Assembly: GCA_021738535.1 (NCBI GenBank)
Contig: JAIPBU010000023.1
Location: forward strand, 1 to 59,252
DNA from: Bacteroidales bacterium
GTDB taxonomy: Bacteria > Bacteroidota > Bacteroidia > Bacteroidales > VadinHA17
Direction: 5' to 3'
Length of the DNA stretch: 59,252 nt
The position numbers and the translations under genes are program-made. Under the pieces are notes generated by a model that was not told where the DNA came from, did not search any database, and saw only the letters and a list, made by a program, of their open reading frames with translations. This document shows, one piece after another, positions 24,917 to 34,788 of this stretch; within the stretch, counting starts at the first letter, position 1; the number at the start of each line of letters is the position of its first letter.

Positions 24917-25672
24917 GTGACTGCCCGTAATAAAATATATTTTGCATCCGATTTCCACCTCGGGCTCAAAGCAGGAATGGACCCCCTGCTCAGAGAAAAA
25001 CATGTTGTGAGCTGGCTGAAAATGGCCGCTAATGATGCTCAAGCAATATACCTGGTTGGAGATATCTTCGATTTCTGGTGGGAGTACAAATCAGTGGTGC
25101 CCAAAGGGTTCTCAAGATTCCTGGGAACAGTCTCAGAACTGACAGACAGCGGTATAGAAATGCATTTTTTTACAGGTAACCATGATATGTGGATAGACGA
25201 TTACCTTTCAGATGAATGCGGAATGATACTGCATACCAAACCGCTGCTTACTGAGCTGATGGGTAAAACGTTTTATATTGCTCATGGTGAAGGACTCGGG
25301 ATCAAAGACCGCTCATACAAACTTCTCCTGATGGTTTTCAGGAATAAATTTCTGCGGAGACTCTACTCCGCACTGCACCCACGGATAGGCCTGGCCATAG
25401 CACATAACTGGTCAAGACACAGCCGGCTGGCGAAAAATTATTCAGAAGAATTCATGGGAGCAGAAAATGAAAGCCTTATAAGGCACGCTTATGATCAGCT
25501 GGGAAAAAATGAAATTGACTGTTTTATCTTTGGTCACAGGCATATAGCTCTCGATTATTTGCTGAATAACAAGAAATCCAGAGTATTTATTATGGGCAAC
25601 TGGTTTAATGCCCCCTGTTATGTAAGATGGGACGGGAAAAAGACAGAACTGAAAGAGTTTAGCTACCGTTAA
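24917..25672 (+). CDS. UDP-2,3-diacylglucosamine pyrophosphatase-like metallophosphoesterase
   Basis: The 251-residue calcineurin-like phosphoesterase has all metal-binding motifs: FASDFHLG (residues about 9-16), GDIFDFWWEY, GNHDMW, IAHGEG and FGHRHIA. GDIFDFWWEY and the length are typical of the LpxH-type enzymes that cleave UDP-2,3-diacylglucosamine to lipid X in lipid A synthesis. The start is a GTG 6 bp after the previous stop; no in-frame ATG is placed better. Probably co-transcribed with the two TlpA-like genes. Its last 14 bp overlap the end of the convergent SiaB-like gene. Confidence 0.88.
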   Translation: MTARNKIYFASDFHLGLKAGMDPLLREKHVVSWLKMAANDAQAIYLVGDIFDFWWEYKSVVPKGFSRFLGTVSELTDSGIEMHFFTGNHDMWIDDYLSDECGMILHTKPLLTELMGKTFYIAHGEGLGIKDRSYKLLLMVFRNKFLRRLYSALHPRIGLAIAHNWSRHSRLAKNYSEEFMGAENESLIRHAYDQLGKNEIDCFIFGHRHIALDYLLNNKKSRVFIMGNWFNAPCYVRWDGKKTELKEFSYR

Positions 25673-26774
25673 CATCCACAAGCACACTCAGTACATAATA
25701 AGAATAATCCTCGCTAACCTTCTCAAAGTCGTAGTCAAGCTTGTGACCCGATTTGCGTGCAATATCTATCAGACCCAGTATACCCGTTTGCTCAGCTTTA
25801 ATCTCTTCCCCGGCAAGCGATATACGGTACAACTCTTTTAAGCCATTTTTGTCATACCTGTTAACTGTCTTCAGTTTATCCCTTAGCGAAGGAATTTTGT
25901 TGTTGCTGATTATATTACCTGTACTCAAACGCATCCCCGTGCCCTCTGAAACAATCATTGCAACAGGCATTCCAAGCTGCTCCTCTACATCAAGACCGGG
26001 AGTGTATTTTGAAATATTCTGCAAAGATTCAACCATGATGCTGAAAACCTTCCGCCGTACCTTCAGCTCAATATCATCCTCATCCATTTTTGTTTCAGTA
26101 AAAGATAATACCTGCTTTTCAATATCAGATGAAAGATGACCGGACCAGACCATTGCAATACTATTATCACGCATCATCCTCTCAAGCTTAACAATATTAT
26201 CACCCTTAAATATTGATTTCTGCTGGCCCGAATTGATGTTTTTTCCTTCCGGATCAACAGACTTACTCAATATGAAATACATGAGTTTATCATCCAGGGT
26301 GATAAAATCAAAGTCAAGCTTGTTCCCGGTCTTTTTAGCCATCTCAATAAGCCCCAGACCTGCTCCTCCCTTCCTGCTCAATGTTGTGGAACTCAGTCGC
26401 TCCCTGTACAATGCCCTTATTTCTTTTGCCTGCAGTGAATTAAGTAACTCCAGCTGAGTCCTAAGCGCAGCTTCATCCTCCCTCTTTATCACATTACCCG
26501 TAGTAACCGTATATCCGGTATCATTCTTGGAATATACCACGAGTGACATCGAAGCATGTTCTGATTTATCAATATGCCTGCTTACATTCTGCAGGCTCTC
26601 AAGTACAAACATAAACAGACGCTTTCGGCCGGTAAAACCAAACTCCGCATGCTCCATCTCTTTCTCAAGAAGTAATAATAAAGCTTCTGAATTCTTATTC
26701 GTCACAATACCCCTGTATACAAACATAAGGCGATCATCCATCATTATCTGCCTGACCTTTTTGACTAGCTCCAT
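25659..26774 (-). CDS. Tandem SiaB-like protein (two kinase-like domains in one chain)
   Basis: The 371 residues contain two copies of one domain of about 180 residues. Copy 1 has the N-box-like ESLQNVSRH and the G-box-like GGAGLGLIEMAKKTG, followed by LDFDFITLDDKLMYFILS. Copy 2 has ESLQNISKY, then TGILGLIDIARKSG and LDYDFEKVSEDYSYYVLS. This layout matches SiaB-family proteins, HATPase-like Ser/Thr kinases that act in SiaABC-type partner-switching. Copy 2 lacks most of the glycine loop, so it may not bind ATP. No SiaC-like (DUF1987) or PP2C partner is in the window. The assignment rests on motif recognition. Confidence 0.75.
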   Translation of the reverse strand: MELVKKVRQIMMDDRLMFVYRGIVTNKNSEALLLLLEKEMEHAEFGFTGRKRLFMFVLESLQNVSRHIDKSEHASMSLVVYSKNDTGYTVTTGNVIKREDEAALRTQLELLNSLQAKEIRALYRERLSSTTLSRKGGAGLGLIEMAKKTGNKLDFDFITLDDKLMYFILSKSVDPEGKNINSGQQKSIFKGDNIVKLERMMRDNSIAMVWSGHLSSDIEKQVLSFTETKMDEDDIELKVRRKVFSIMVESLQNISKYTPGLDVEEQLGMPVAMIVSEGTGMRLSTGNIISNNKIPSLRDKLKTVNRYDKNGLKELYRISLAGEEIKAEQTGILGLIDIARKSGHKLDYDFEKVSEDYSYYVLSVLVDVNGS

Positions 26775-27092
26775 GGGGTATGCCGTATTATTGGCCTGTA
26801 AATGCTGCGACCAGAAGGTTCCTATTTTTATCGTACTAAAAATAAAAAAAATAACGATGTATCACAATAAAGATGAAGAAAATAAAAAACACCCTGTGAA
26901 CGGAGATGAAAACTGAACCAATGTTAAACCTTTTGTAAACCCAAAACATGATAAAACGCGGCCTCCGAAAACAGGATGTTCGGCTTACTAACGCATTTTC
27001 AAGGTTTTTTGTTCAAATATGCCAGGATTATGATCTTTATTTGTATAACTAAATATTTCGTTATAGCTTTACGGAAATTTAACACACTTAAA
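26775..27092. other. Divergent intergenic region, 318 bp, AT-rich
   Basis: This gap lies between the tandem SiaB-like gene (leftward) and the TPR gene (rightward). It holds no recognisable RNA gene. A weak -7-like TTTATTTG lies near 27036-27043, about 50 bp before the TPR start. An open frame through 26976 would extend the TPR protein by 39 residues but lacks a plausible N-terminus. A 19-codon open frame at 26857-26916 shows no supporting signal. Confidence 0.5.
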
Positions 27093-28439
27093 ATGAAATA
27101 TGTTAAAACACTATCATTAATTGTAATTATTATTTTTCTCACATTCAAATCAGGCGCCCAGTCCATAAACGACAGCATTGATTATTATATTCTGACAAGG
27201 TCATATGAGAAGGCTGCAAAGCTCAGCAACAGCCTGCTGGCTTCTTCTCCTGATAACCCCGACCTGGTGATGAGTTATGGTATATCAATGCAGGCCATGC
27301 AGGAATATGAAATTGCACTTAATGCCTATAAATCTGCCGTACAGCAAGACTCCACCATAAAAGCAGCCTTATACAGGATGGCAGAATGTTATGAAGCCCT
27401 TGGCGATAAGAAAGAAGCTATAAAAACATACGATAATATTCTTTCTGCTGACAGCTCGGATATTTATTCGATGCAACACAAGGCAAGATTACTCATTAGC
27501 CTGAGGAATTTTGAAGACGCATTGATCCTCTACAAAAAGCTGCTTCTTCATGCCCCCGGGAATTACATTTTCAATAAAAATGCCGGGCTGTGTTATTACA
27601 GGCTGCAGGAAGAAAGCAAGGCAGCTGATCACCTGGCACGAGCATGGTCATTAAATAGAAGAGACCTCAGCCTGCCTGTATCAATTGCCAACGCATACAA
27701 CAGGCTCAAGCTGCCGTCTGATGCACTTTATTACCTGGAAGAAGGACTGGAATATGATTCACTCAATATCCCTATTCTCAAAACTGCCGCTTCAATAAAA
27801 TATGCCATGAGCAACTTTGAGGAAGCAGCCGCCTACCTGGAAAAGGCTTATCAAGAGGGCGACACAAGCCTGTTCACGAATAAGTACCTGGGGCTTTCCT
27901 TATTTAACCTTTCAAGATACGAAGAAGCCATTCCCCGTCTACGCGATTTTTATTTATTTGACACCCTGAACACAGAAGCAACATATTACCTTGGACTTGC
28001 CCTCACAGGCTGGCACATGAAAGACGAAGGGATTAACTATCTGCAGCTTACTATTGACATGAGTTACCCGCAACCTGAATTTATTGGTACCATTTATGCC
28101 GCCATGGCTACAGCTAAGGCTGATATCAACCAGCGTGCTAAAGCAATAGAATATTATAAAAAAGCTATTACTCTTGATCCCCTGGCACCATCTTACTACC
28201 TGGAGACCGGGAAACTATACGACGCTAAAGCTAAAATCGAAAACATCCCCGGCCACTATAAAAAAGCAATAGAATATTATGAAAGCTTCCTGGAGGCAAG
28301 GCAGCCTTATATAGAACAGATAATGTCAGATAGAGGGCTCAGGGCAGACCAGATATCATCTCCCGGGATGGATTATGCCAAAGGCAGGATAAAAGAGATA
28401 AGAGAAGAATTATTCTTCAGAGGTGAACTGGAAAAGTAA
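27093..28439 (+). CDS. Secreted TPR-repeat protein
   Basis: The 448-residue product starts MKYVKTLSLIVIIIFLTFKSGAQ, a clear signal peptide. This is why the start is placed at 27093 and not at 26976, which would add 39 residues in front of it. At least nine tetratricopeptide-type helical pairs follow, for example ALYRMAECYEALGDKKEAIKTY and ATYYLGLALTGWHMKDEGINY. Such proteins act as scaffolds in the periplasm or at the outer membrane; the partner is unknown. It stands alone, with about 210 bp before the next gene. Confidence 0.85.
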   Translation: MKYVKTLSLIVIIIFLTFKSGAQSINDSIDYYILTRSYEKAAKLSNSLLASSPDNPDLVMSYGISMQAMQEYEIALNAYKSAVQQDSTIKAALYRMAECYEALGDKKEAIKTYDNILSADSSDIYSMQHKARLLISLRNFEDALILYKKLLLHAPGNYIFNKNAGLCYYRLQEESKAADHLARAWSLNRRDLSLPVSIANAYNRLKLPSDALYYLEEGLEYDSLNIPILKTAASIKYAMSNFEEAAAYLEKAYQEGDTSLFTNKYLGLSLFNLSRYEEAIPRLRDFYLFDTLNTEATYYLGLALTGWHMKDEGINYLQLTIDMSYPQPEFIGTIYAAMATAKADINQRAKAIEYYKKAITLDPLAPSYYLETGKLYDAKAKIENIPGHYKKAIEYYESFLEARQPYIEQIMSDRGLRADQISSPGMDYAKGRIKEIREELFFRGELEK

Positions 28440-28652
28440 AAACCAAATACATATAATACCCCATCTGACGGTAGGTTTAAATACTTATTAATAAGCCCCC
28501 AAAACTACTTCGTTAACAGTTTAAGCCAGTATCCTGAGAAAATTATTATATTGGCCGCTTAAAACCTGTGAAAAAAGCTTTATTGGTACAATTATTATCA
28601 ATATCAATTCATTTCTACCTGACCCTCCGTGGTATAAACTAAAACATGTGTT

Positions 28653-29816
28653 ATGAGTATACAGATCATTCTGATGATTGCCTTTTTCATTATTGCACCC
28701 GCCCTGGTAATTTTCCTTGAAGGTAAATATTCAGCAGTTAAAAAGGTTGGAACAGTACTTATATGTTATGTACTTGGAGCTATTGTGGGAAATATTGGTA
28801 TTCTCCCTGAAGAAGCCTATAACTACCAGGACTGGTTTACCAAGCTCACCGTTCCCATTGCCCTGCCACTGATCCTGTTTTCAATGGACGTAAAGCAATG
28901 GCTGAGCCAGGCAGGAGCAGCCTTCAAATCACTGCTTCTTGGCCTCTTTACTGTAATCGCAATGATCTTCCTGGGCTTCTGGATCTTTAAGGGAAGCATT
29001 GACGAAATATGGAAAGTAGCAGGTATGCTTACAGGTATATATACAGGAGGAACTCCCAATATGGCTGCTATGAAAACAGCCCTGGATGTTGATACAGAAA
29101 TATACCTGATGACACATACCTACGAAGTGGCACTGGGCGCTATCTACCTTGTCTTTATACTATCTATAGGTCAAAGGGTCTTCCTGCTTTTCCTTAAGCC
29201 CTACAAAAAACCTGAAACAGGAGAAGTTAAAGTGGGTAAGATGAACCTGGAGGAAGAATATGAATCATATGAAGGCTTTTTTAAGAAAAAAACTTTTTTA
29301 CCCGTACTGGCAGCTTTCGGACTGTCTTTGCTGATCTTTGGAGCAAGCTTTGGCTTATCAACCCTTTTCCCGGAGAACTTTTCTACAGCAGCCATTATAC
29401 TGCTTATAACCACCTTCGGCATTGCTGCTTCCTTTGTCCCCAGGATCAAAAGGATTAAAAAAACCTTCCAGACAGGTATGTACATTATCCTGATTTTCTG
29501 CGTGGTGGTATCGTCAATGGCAGATGTAAGACAACTGGCTGATATCTCTTTCGACCTGTTCTGGTATGTTGCACTGGCCATGTACGGATCTCATTTGCTA
29601 CACGCACTTCTCGCAAGAGTCTTTAAAATAGATGCCGATACCGTTATCATATCAGGTAGCGCACTTATATGCTCCCCGCCATTTGTGCCTGTTGTGGCAG
29701 GTGCCCTTAAGAACAGGGATATCATCCTCACAGGCCTTGTCGTGGGTATAGCAGGATACGCAATTGGCAATTACCTTGGGGTCATCATTGCCTACCTGCT
29801 GCAAAATTTTTCATAA
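28653..29816 (+). CDS. DUF819 family multi-pass membrane protein
   Basis: The 387-residue protein has about ten membrane segments, starting IILMIAFFIIAPALVIFLEG. Motifs remembered for DUF819 are GIYTGGTPNMAAMKTALDV (around residue 130) and ISGSALICSPPFVPVVAGAL (around 330). The fold is related to secondary transporters, but no substrate is established. A loop of about 25 charged residues (EVKVGKMNLEEEYESYEGFF) splits the two halves. It is transcribed alone and ended by a shared hairpin terminator. Confidence 0.85.
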   Translation: MSIQIILMIAFFIIAPALVIFLEGKYSAVKKVGTVLICYVLGAIVGNIGILPEEAYNYQDWFTKLTVPIALPLILFSMDVKQWLSQAGAAFKSLLLGLFTVIAMIFLGFWIFKGSIDEIWKVAGMLTGIYTGGTPNMAAMKTALDVDTEIYLMTHTYEVALGAIYLVFILSIGQRVFLLFLKPYKKPETGEVKVGKMNLEEEYESYEGFFKKKTFLPVLAAFGLSLLIFGASFGLSTLFPENFSTAAIILLITTFGIAASFVPRIKRIKKTFQTGMYIILIFCVVVSSMADVRQLADISFDLFWYVALAMYGSHLLHALLARVFKIDADTVIISGSALICSPPFVPVVAGALKNRDIILTGLVVGIAGYAIGNYLGVIIAYLLQNFS

Positions 29817-29831
29817 TCCAAAAAGAATATT

Positions 29832-29859
29832 ACAGGGACGCCAGGCCAGGCGTCTCTGT
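29832..29859. terminator. Bidirectional terminator between convergent genes
   Basis: ACAGGGACGCC at 29832-29842 pairs with GGCGTCTCTGT at 29849-29859, an 11-bp stem with one G-T pair and a 6-nt loop. T-rich sequence lies on both sides, so it can end both the DUF819 gene and the 30550-29861 gene. Confidence 0.8.
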
Positions 29860-29860
29860 C

Positions 29861-30550
29861 TTATATATCAAGGAAAGTCGCTAATTGAACAATATCTTCC
29901 TCACGCCTTGCCTTAAGCCTGTTATCCTTTATATAGTCTTTTATCTCTTCAGCCCTCCCCGGGATCATGTCGGGTATATCCTTCAGTCGCCTGAAATACA
30001 AAATCTTACCGCTTTCCAGCGCAATAAAATAATCCGGGCTTCTGGGTCTGAAACTTGCAGGCTGCGCTTCCTTGTAACCGGTTGTGGATTGCGGTTCGGT
30101 ATAAATAACCCTGTGTTTTTTAAAAAAACGATACTTACCATCCGCAACCAGCTCAAGGTAGCCCTTAATATTAGTGGAGTTATAGGTATACGAGCGGTAA
30201 AAGAACTTCCTGCCATCAACCTCTATGTATTTTACAATATTGTTATTCCCCAGAGAATAACTCACATCATCCATCATAAACTCAAAATCGTCATTGTGAA
30301 TATTATAATTCATGGGTATGTCCTCATACCCTTCGCCCGCCCTGAGAACTATACTGGCAGGACTGAATTCATCAAAGAGGTAAGGGCTTCCCTCATATTC
30401 AGGCCCGCTCTTTTCCGCATTGGATTTAGCCAGCCTGAAATCATCCTGGAATCTCTTAAAATCAAGATCATCTACCTGGTATATCTGAGCCTTTATACCG
30501 GCCATTGTAAAAATACCAATCAAAACTGTTAGTAATAAACTGTATTTCAT
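29861..30550 (-). CDS. Secreted protein of unknown function
   Basis: The 229-residue protein has a signal peptide (MKYSLLLTVLIGIFTMAGIKAQ). A mixed domain follows with YLFDEFSPASIVLRAGEGYEDIPMNYN (aromatic-rich) and VDGRKFFYRSYTYNSTNIKGYLELVADGKYRFFKKH (beta hairpins). The C-terminal third is charged and helical (AEEIKDYIKDNRLKAR). It resembles widespread but uncharacterised Bacteroidota secreted proteins; I cannot name a family. It starts 36 bp after the yifB stop and may be read from the same transcript. Confidence 0.7.
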   Translation of the reverse strand: MKYSLLLTVLIGIFTMAGIKAQIYQVDDLDFKRFQDDFRLAKSNAEKSGPEYEGSPYLFDEFSPASIVLRAGEGYEDIPMNYNIHNDDFEFMMDDVSYSLGNNNIVKYIEVDGRKFFYRSYTYNSTNIKGYLELVADGKYRFFKKHRVIYTEPQSTTGYKEAQPASFRPRSPDYFIALESGKILYFRRLKDIPDMIPGRAEEIKDYIKDNRLKARREEDIVQLATFLDI

Positions 30551-30586
30551 AAGAAAATGCTTTTTATTATCATAAAGATAAGCAAT

Positions 30587-32125
30587 TTATCCTGCCCAGC
30601 CTTCACGGTCAAGATTTCTGTATCCTATGGCTTCCGATATATGTGCGGGCTCTATTTCGCCGCACTGCTCAAGGTCGGCTATTGTCCTGGAAACCTTTAG
30701 TATACGGTCATAAGCCCTGGCAGAAAGCCCCAGCAGATCAATAGCATTCCTAAGCACTGATCCGCCCTCCCCGCTCAAAGCGCAAAATTCGCTCAGCATG
30801 GTTGATCGCATCTGTGCATTGCAGTGTATATCGCCCATTTCTCTGAATCGCACCGACTGTCTCTCCCTTGCCCTGACAACCCTGTCCCTGATAACAGCTG
30901 ATTGTTCCGACTGCTTTTCTTCAGTAAGGCTGTTCACCTCCACCGGCACTACTTCAATATGTATGTCTATCCTGTCAAGCAACGGACCTGATATACGGTT
31001 CAGGTATTTCTGTACGGCCCCGGGAGAACATACACATTCTTTGGTGGGATGGTTGTGGAATCCGCAGGGACAGGGATTCATTGATCCTACCATCATAAAA
31101 CTGGCCGGAAAATCTACGGTGAACCTAGCCCGTGAAATAGTTATAGTCCTGTCCTCAAGAGGCTGCCTCATCACCTCCAGGACCGTTCTTTTAAATTCAG
31201 GCAGCTCATCCATAAAGAGTACACCGTTATTCGCCAGGGATATCTCTCCGGGCTGTGGATTGGAACCTCCGCCCACAAGCGCGATATCTGAGATAGTATG
31301 GTGAGGCGACCTGAAAGGTCGTTTTGTCATAAGGGAGGTATTATTTCCAAGCTTACCGGCCACCGAATGAATTTTTGTTGTCTCCAGTGCCTCCCCCAGT
31401 GTCAGCGGAGGCACTATTGACGGGAGCCTCCTGGCCAGCATCGTCTTCCCCGCCCCCGGAGGGCCAACCATACAAACATTATGCCCGCCTGCAGCTGCTA
31501 CTTCAAGGGCTCTTTTTACCTTTTCCTGGCCCTTTACATCACTGAAATCAATATCGTATTTGTTTGCCGTGCTCCTGAACATCTCAGAAATATCTGCTTT
31601 TACAGGATCATAATGCTTCATCCCGTTAAAAAAATCAATTACATCTGAAAGGTGATCCATCCCGTAAACAGAAATACCATCAACCACGGCGGCCTCCTTT
31701 GCATTTGCCAGGGGAACTATCAATCCTGAGAAACCTTTTTCACGGGCATTGAGAGCCACAGGCAATATGCCCCTGACAGGTTTTAATGTACCGTCAAGAG
31801 ATAACTCTCCCAACATCACAAAAGAATCCAGTCGCCTCCTTATAACTTTCTCATTGGCAGCCATAACCCCTATAGCCAGCGGCAAATCAAACGATGATCC
31901 TTCCTTTCTTACATCAGCAGGCGCCATATTGATAACTACCTGCTTGCCCGGCCAGCGAAGACCTATCGAGCGAAGAGCCGACTCAATCCTTTGCTGGCTC
32001 TCCTTCACGGCCGTATCTGCCAGTCCGACAAGAAAAAACCTCACCCCGGGAGATACATTTACCTCAATGGTTACAGTAGCCGCTTCAATACCGAAAACAG
32101 CACTTGAGAATGTTTTTACAAGCAT
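30587..32125 (-). CDS. comM: YifB/ComM-family Mg-chelatase-like AAA+ ATPase
   Basis: The 512-residue protein has an N-terminal Lon-protease-like domain (MLVKTFSSAVFGIEAATVTIEV...PGVRFFLVGLADTAVKES). An AAA+ core follows, with Walker A GPPGAGKTMLARRLP (around residue 215), Walker B GVLFMDELPEF and FRSPHHTISD, and a C-terminal Mg-chelatase-type domain (SARAYDRILKVSRTIADLE). ComM relatives act as helicases that promote branch migration when incoming DNA is recombined. Length is normal. A -7 box lies about 60 bp upstream. Together with RuvC and ComF here it belongs to the general recombination set. Confidence 0.93.
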   Translation of the reverse strand: MLVKTFSSAVFGIEAATVTIEVNVSPGVRFFLVGLADTAVKESQQRIESALRSIGLRWPGKQVVINMAPADVRKEGSSFDLPLAIGVMAANEKVIRRRLDSFVMLGELSLDGTLKPVRGILPVALNAREKGFSGLIVPLANAKEAAVVDGISVYGMDHLSDVIDFFNGMKHYDPVKADISEMFRSTANKYDIDFSDVKGQEKVKRALEVAAAGGHNVCMVGPPGAGKTMLARRLPSIVPPLTLGEALETTKIHSVAGKLGNNTSLMTKRPFRSPHHTISDIALVGGGSNPQPGEISLANNGVLFMDELPEFKRTVLEVMRQPLEDRTITISRARFTVDFPASFMMVGSMNPCPCGFHNHPTKECVCSPGAVQKYLNRISGPLLDRIDIHIEVVPVEVNSLTEEKQSEQSAVIRDRVVRARERQSVRFREMGDIHCNAQMRSTMLSEFCALSGEGGSVLRNAIDLLGLSARAYDRILKVSRTIADLEQCGEIEPAHISEAIGYRNLDREGWAG

Positions 32126-32184
32126 ATAAGTGTTTTAGCGAAACATTTTATTATCACTAATGTAATCAATGCTTTGCAAAAAAG

Positions 32185-32192
32185 CAAAGATA
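32185..32192 (-). promoter_or_regulatory. Promoter -7 box of the yifB/comM gene
   Basis: The - strand reads TATCTTTG. An imperfect hairpin, GCTTTGC-GCAAAG at 32171-32189, overlaps its edge. Confidence 0.55.
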
Positions 32193-32285
32193 TCACCCGG
32201 CGGGTGCTGTAAAAAAACAGTGCAACATTTGAACATTTGAATCGTCCATTAGGAGTATTAAAAATCAAAATCAAAATCTTAAATC

Positions 32286-34706
32286 ATGTTCCGGAGCCTG
32301 CTTAAACACAGCATTAAATCTTTCAGAAAACAAAAAGGATATGTTTTTATAAACATAATAGGCCTTACACTGGGGATAGCCACCAGCCTGCTTATTTCTT
32401 TATATGTTCTGAATGAACTGAGTTATGATAAGTATAATGAGAAAAAAGACAGGATACATAAACTTATCCTTAACGGTAAAATTGGCGGACAGGAAGTGCG
32501 CGTAACTGCAACAGCTGCAATTATAGGACCAACCATAGCAAAAGACTACCCGGAGGTTGAAAGCTTCTGCCGGATGAATTCCCTGGGAAATACCGTGCTC
32601 AGACATGAAAACCTCAAACTGGATGAAAGGGATTTCCTGGAAGCCGATTCCACATTCTTCAATATTTTTTCAATACCACTGGTATACGGCGATGCATCAA
32701 AAGTGCTGGACGAGCCAAATGAATGTGTTGTTTCGAAAACGACGGCAAAAAAAATATTCGGTAATAAGAACCCGGTAGGACGAGTGCTTGAGGTAGGTAC
32801 AGAAAGAACTCCTTACACGGTAAGCGGGGTAATGCAGGATATACCGGATAATACACATTTTGATGCCAGTATTGTAGCATCATTCATGACCAATGAGCGA
32901 TCAAACGACCCTAACTGGCTCTCCAATAGTTTCCATACTTACCTGCTTCTCCGTGAAAATGCTTCAGCTGAAAACCTTGAGCAAAAACTGCCCGGGATGA
33001 TCAAAAAATACCTCGGTCCCCAGCTATACGAATTTATGGGTATTACTGTAGATGAATTCATGGAAAAAGGTAATAAATACTCTCTTGTTCTTCAACCCCT
33101 GCTGAATATCCACCTTGATCCTACTATAGATTACCTGCTGAAACCCTCCACGGACCCCAAATATCTCTATATCTTCGGAGGAATTGCACTCCTGATAATA
33201 CTGATAGCAGCAATAAATTTCATGAACCTGTCAACTGCCAAAGCTTCCAGGAGGGCAAAAGAGATAGGTATTAAGAAAGCTGGCGGATCAACACGCAGCA
33301 TACTGATAAAACAGTTCCTGGTTGAGTCAACAATAATATCGTTTGTCTCACTTTTGGTGGCAATAGCTATAGTAAAACTCTCACTTCCCTATTTCAACGA
33401 TCTGCTGGATACAAAAATGACACTGGGTCTGCTCAGCACCTGGTATACCATACCGGCGCTTGTGTTATTCACAATTATTGTTGGTGTGCTGGCAGGCAGT
33501 TACCCGGCATTTTACCTTTCTTCCATTAGCCCCTATAAAGTGCTGAGAAGTGATTCAGTAAAAATATCCGGCCACGGAAAATTAAGGAGCACTCTGGTTG
33601 TATTCCAGTTTGCAGCATCAATTATACTAATTGTTGGTACACTTATCATGTACCGCCAGATCAATTACCTGCTCAATAAAGACCTTGGTTTTGATAAAGA
33701 ACAACTGATGGTAATGTCACGTGTGTCAGCCATAGGCAACAGGATGGAATCCTTTAAGAGCAGGGTACAAAATATTCCGGGAGTGGAAAACATTAGCGCT
33801 GCAACAGCAGTGCCCGGAAGGAACAATAACCAGAACGCGTACCGACTGGAAGGAAGACTGGACGAAGACCTGCTCATAACAACAAACTGGGTTGATTATG
33901 ACTTTGCCAATACATATAAGCTTGAAATTATCAAAGGCAGGTTCTTTGATCAATCCTATCCCTCCGATGTTGACGCCTGCATAATAAACCAGAGCACTGT
34001 AACTGAATATGACCTTAAAGACCCCCTTTCCAGCGTTATCCTGTCTCCAATGAGCAGCGATGGATTGAAGCCACTAAAGGTAATTGGGGTGGTGAAAGAC
34101 TTTAACTTTGAAGCTCTGAACAGTCCGGTAGATCCATATATCATGCAAGTCAGAACAAATGATTTCAATTTCGGCTATATTACCGCAAAGCTTGATCCCA
34201 ACAATATTCAAACCACTATAGCCGAAGTGGAAAAGGTATGGAATGAATTTACTTCAAATGAGCCTGTGGATTATTTCTTCCTCGATGAAGATTTTGCACA
34301 GATGCTGAGACAGGAAAAGCAAAGCGCACAACTATCGCTTATCTTTGCGGTCTTTGCTATTGTTGTAGCCTCTCTCGGTCTCTTCGGACTCACATCATAC
34401 ATGCTCCAGCAAAGGACAAAAGAAATTGGGGTCAGGAAAGCTATGGGGGCATCCGTTGCTCAGGTCTTCCTGCTGATTTCCAAAAGCATAAGCGCCCTGG
34501 TTCTCGTTTCTGCAGTAATAGGTGTCCCGCTTATTTACTTTGTCAGCGAAAAATGGCTGCAGAATTATCACTACAGGATACAGCCCGGATTACTGGATTT
34601 CCTGTCGGGTTTTGTTATTGTATTCATTATTGCACTAACAACAATAAGCTACAGAACAATTAAGGCAGCAAGTGTTAAACCGGCACATTCACTCCGCTAT
34701 GAATAA
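32286..34706 (+). CDS. ABC transporter permease of the FtsX/MacB type (no ATPase neighbour)
   Basis: The 806-residue protein begins MFRSLLKHSIKSFRKQKGYVFINIIGLTLGIA, the usual opening of the two-module Bacteroidota MacB-like permeases. Two MacB periplasmic core domains and two FtsX domains follow, with membrane segments near residues 20-40, 290-310, 345-365, 380-405, 430-450 and three at the C-terminus. The repeated motifs KEIGIKKAGGSTRSILIKQF and KEIGVRKAMGASVAQVF mark the two FtsX modules. It would need a cytoplasmic ATPase encoded elsewhere. Mechanotransmission is known for the family; the substrate here is unknown. Confidence 0.9.
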   Translation: MFRSLLKHSIKSFRKQKGYVFINIIGLTLGIATSLLISLYVLNELSYDKYNEKKDRIHKLILNGKIGGQEVRVTATAAIIGPTIAKDYPEVESFCRMNSLGNTVLRHENLKLDERDFLEADSTFFNIFSIPLVYGDASKVLDEPNECVVSKTTAKKIFGNKNPVGRVLEVGTERTPYTVSGVMQDIPDNTHFDASIVASFMTNERSNDPNWLSNSFHTYLLLRENASAENLEQKLPGMIKKYLGPQLYEFMGITVDEFMEKGNKYSLVLQPLLNIHLDPTIDYLLKPSTDPKYLYIFGGIALLIILIAAINFMNLSTAKASRRAKEIGIKKAGGSTRSILIKQFLVESTIISFVSLLVAIAIVKLSLPYFNDLLDTKMTLGLLSTWYTIPALVLFTIIVGVLAGSYPAFYLSSISPYKVLRSDSVKISGHGKLRSTLVVFQFAASIILIVGTLIMYRQINYLLNKDLGFDKEQLMVMSRVSAIGNRMESFKSRVQNIPGVENISAATAVPGRNNNQNAYRLEGRLDEDLLITTNWVDYDFANTYKLEIIKGRFFDQSYPSDVDACIINQSTVTEYDLKDPLSSVILSPMSSDGLKPLKVIGVVKDFNFEALNSPVDPYIMQVRTNDFNFGYITAKLDPNNIQTTIAEVEKVWNEFTSNEPVDYFFLDEDFAQMLRQEKQSAQLSLIFAVFAIVVASLGLFGLTSYMLQQRTKEIGVRKAMGASVAQVFLLISKSISALVLVSAVIGVPLIYFVSEKWLQNYHYRIQPGLLDFLSGFVIVFIIALTTISYRTIKAASVKPAHSLRYE

Positions 34707-34788
34707 ATTATCTTCTTTATAATAAGGACGGCCGTACAGAACAATCTGGTATAACTGCAGTTTATTAACACAGAACTTTTTGTATAAC

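Noticed and set aside
26857-26916. Nineteen-codon open frame in the SiaB-TPR gap
   Set aside because: There is no ribosome-binding site, no consensus promoter and no recognisable peptide; it could easily arise by chance in AT-rich DNA.
26976-27092. N-terminal extension of the TPR protein
   Set aside because: The extra 39 residues would precede a perfect signal peptide, which would then be internal.
29885-30532. Open frame of 215 codons antisense to the secreted unknown gene at 29861-30550
   Set aside because: The opposite strand has a signal peptide, normal composition and a terminator in the right place; this frame has none of these.
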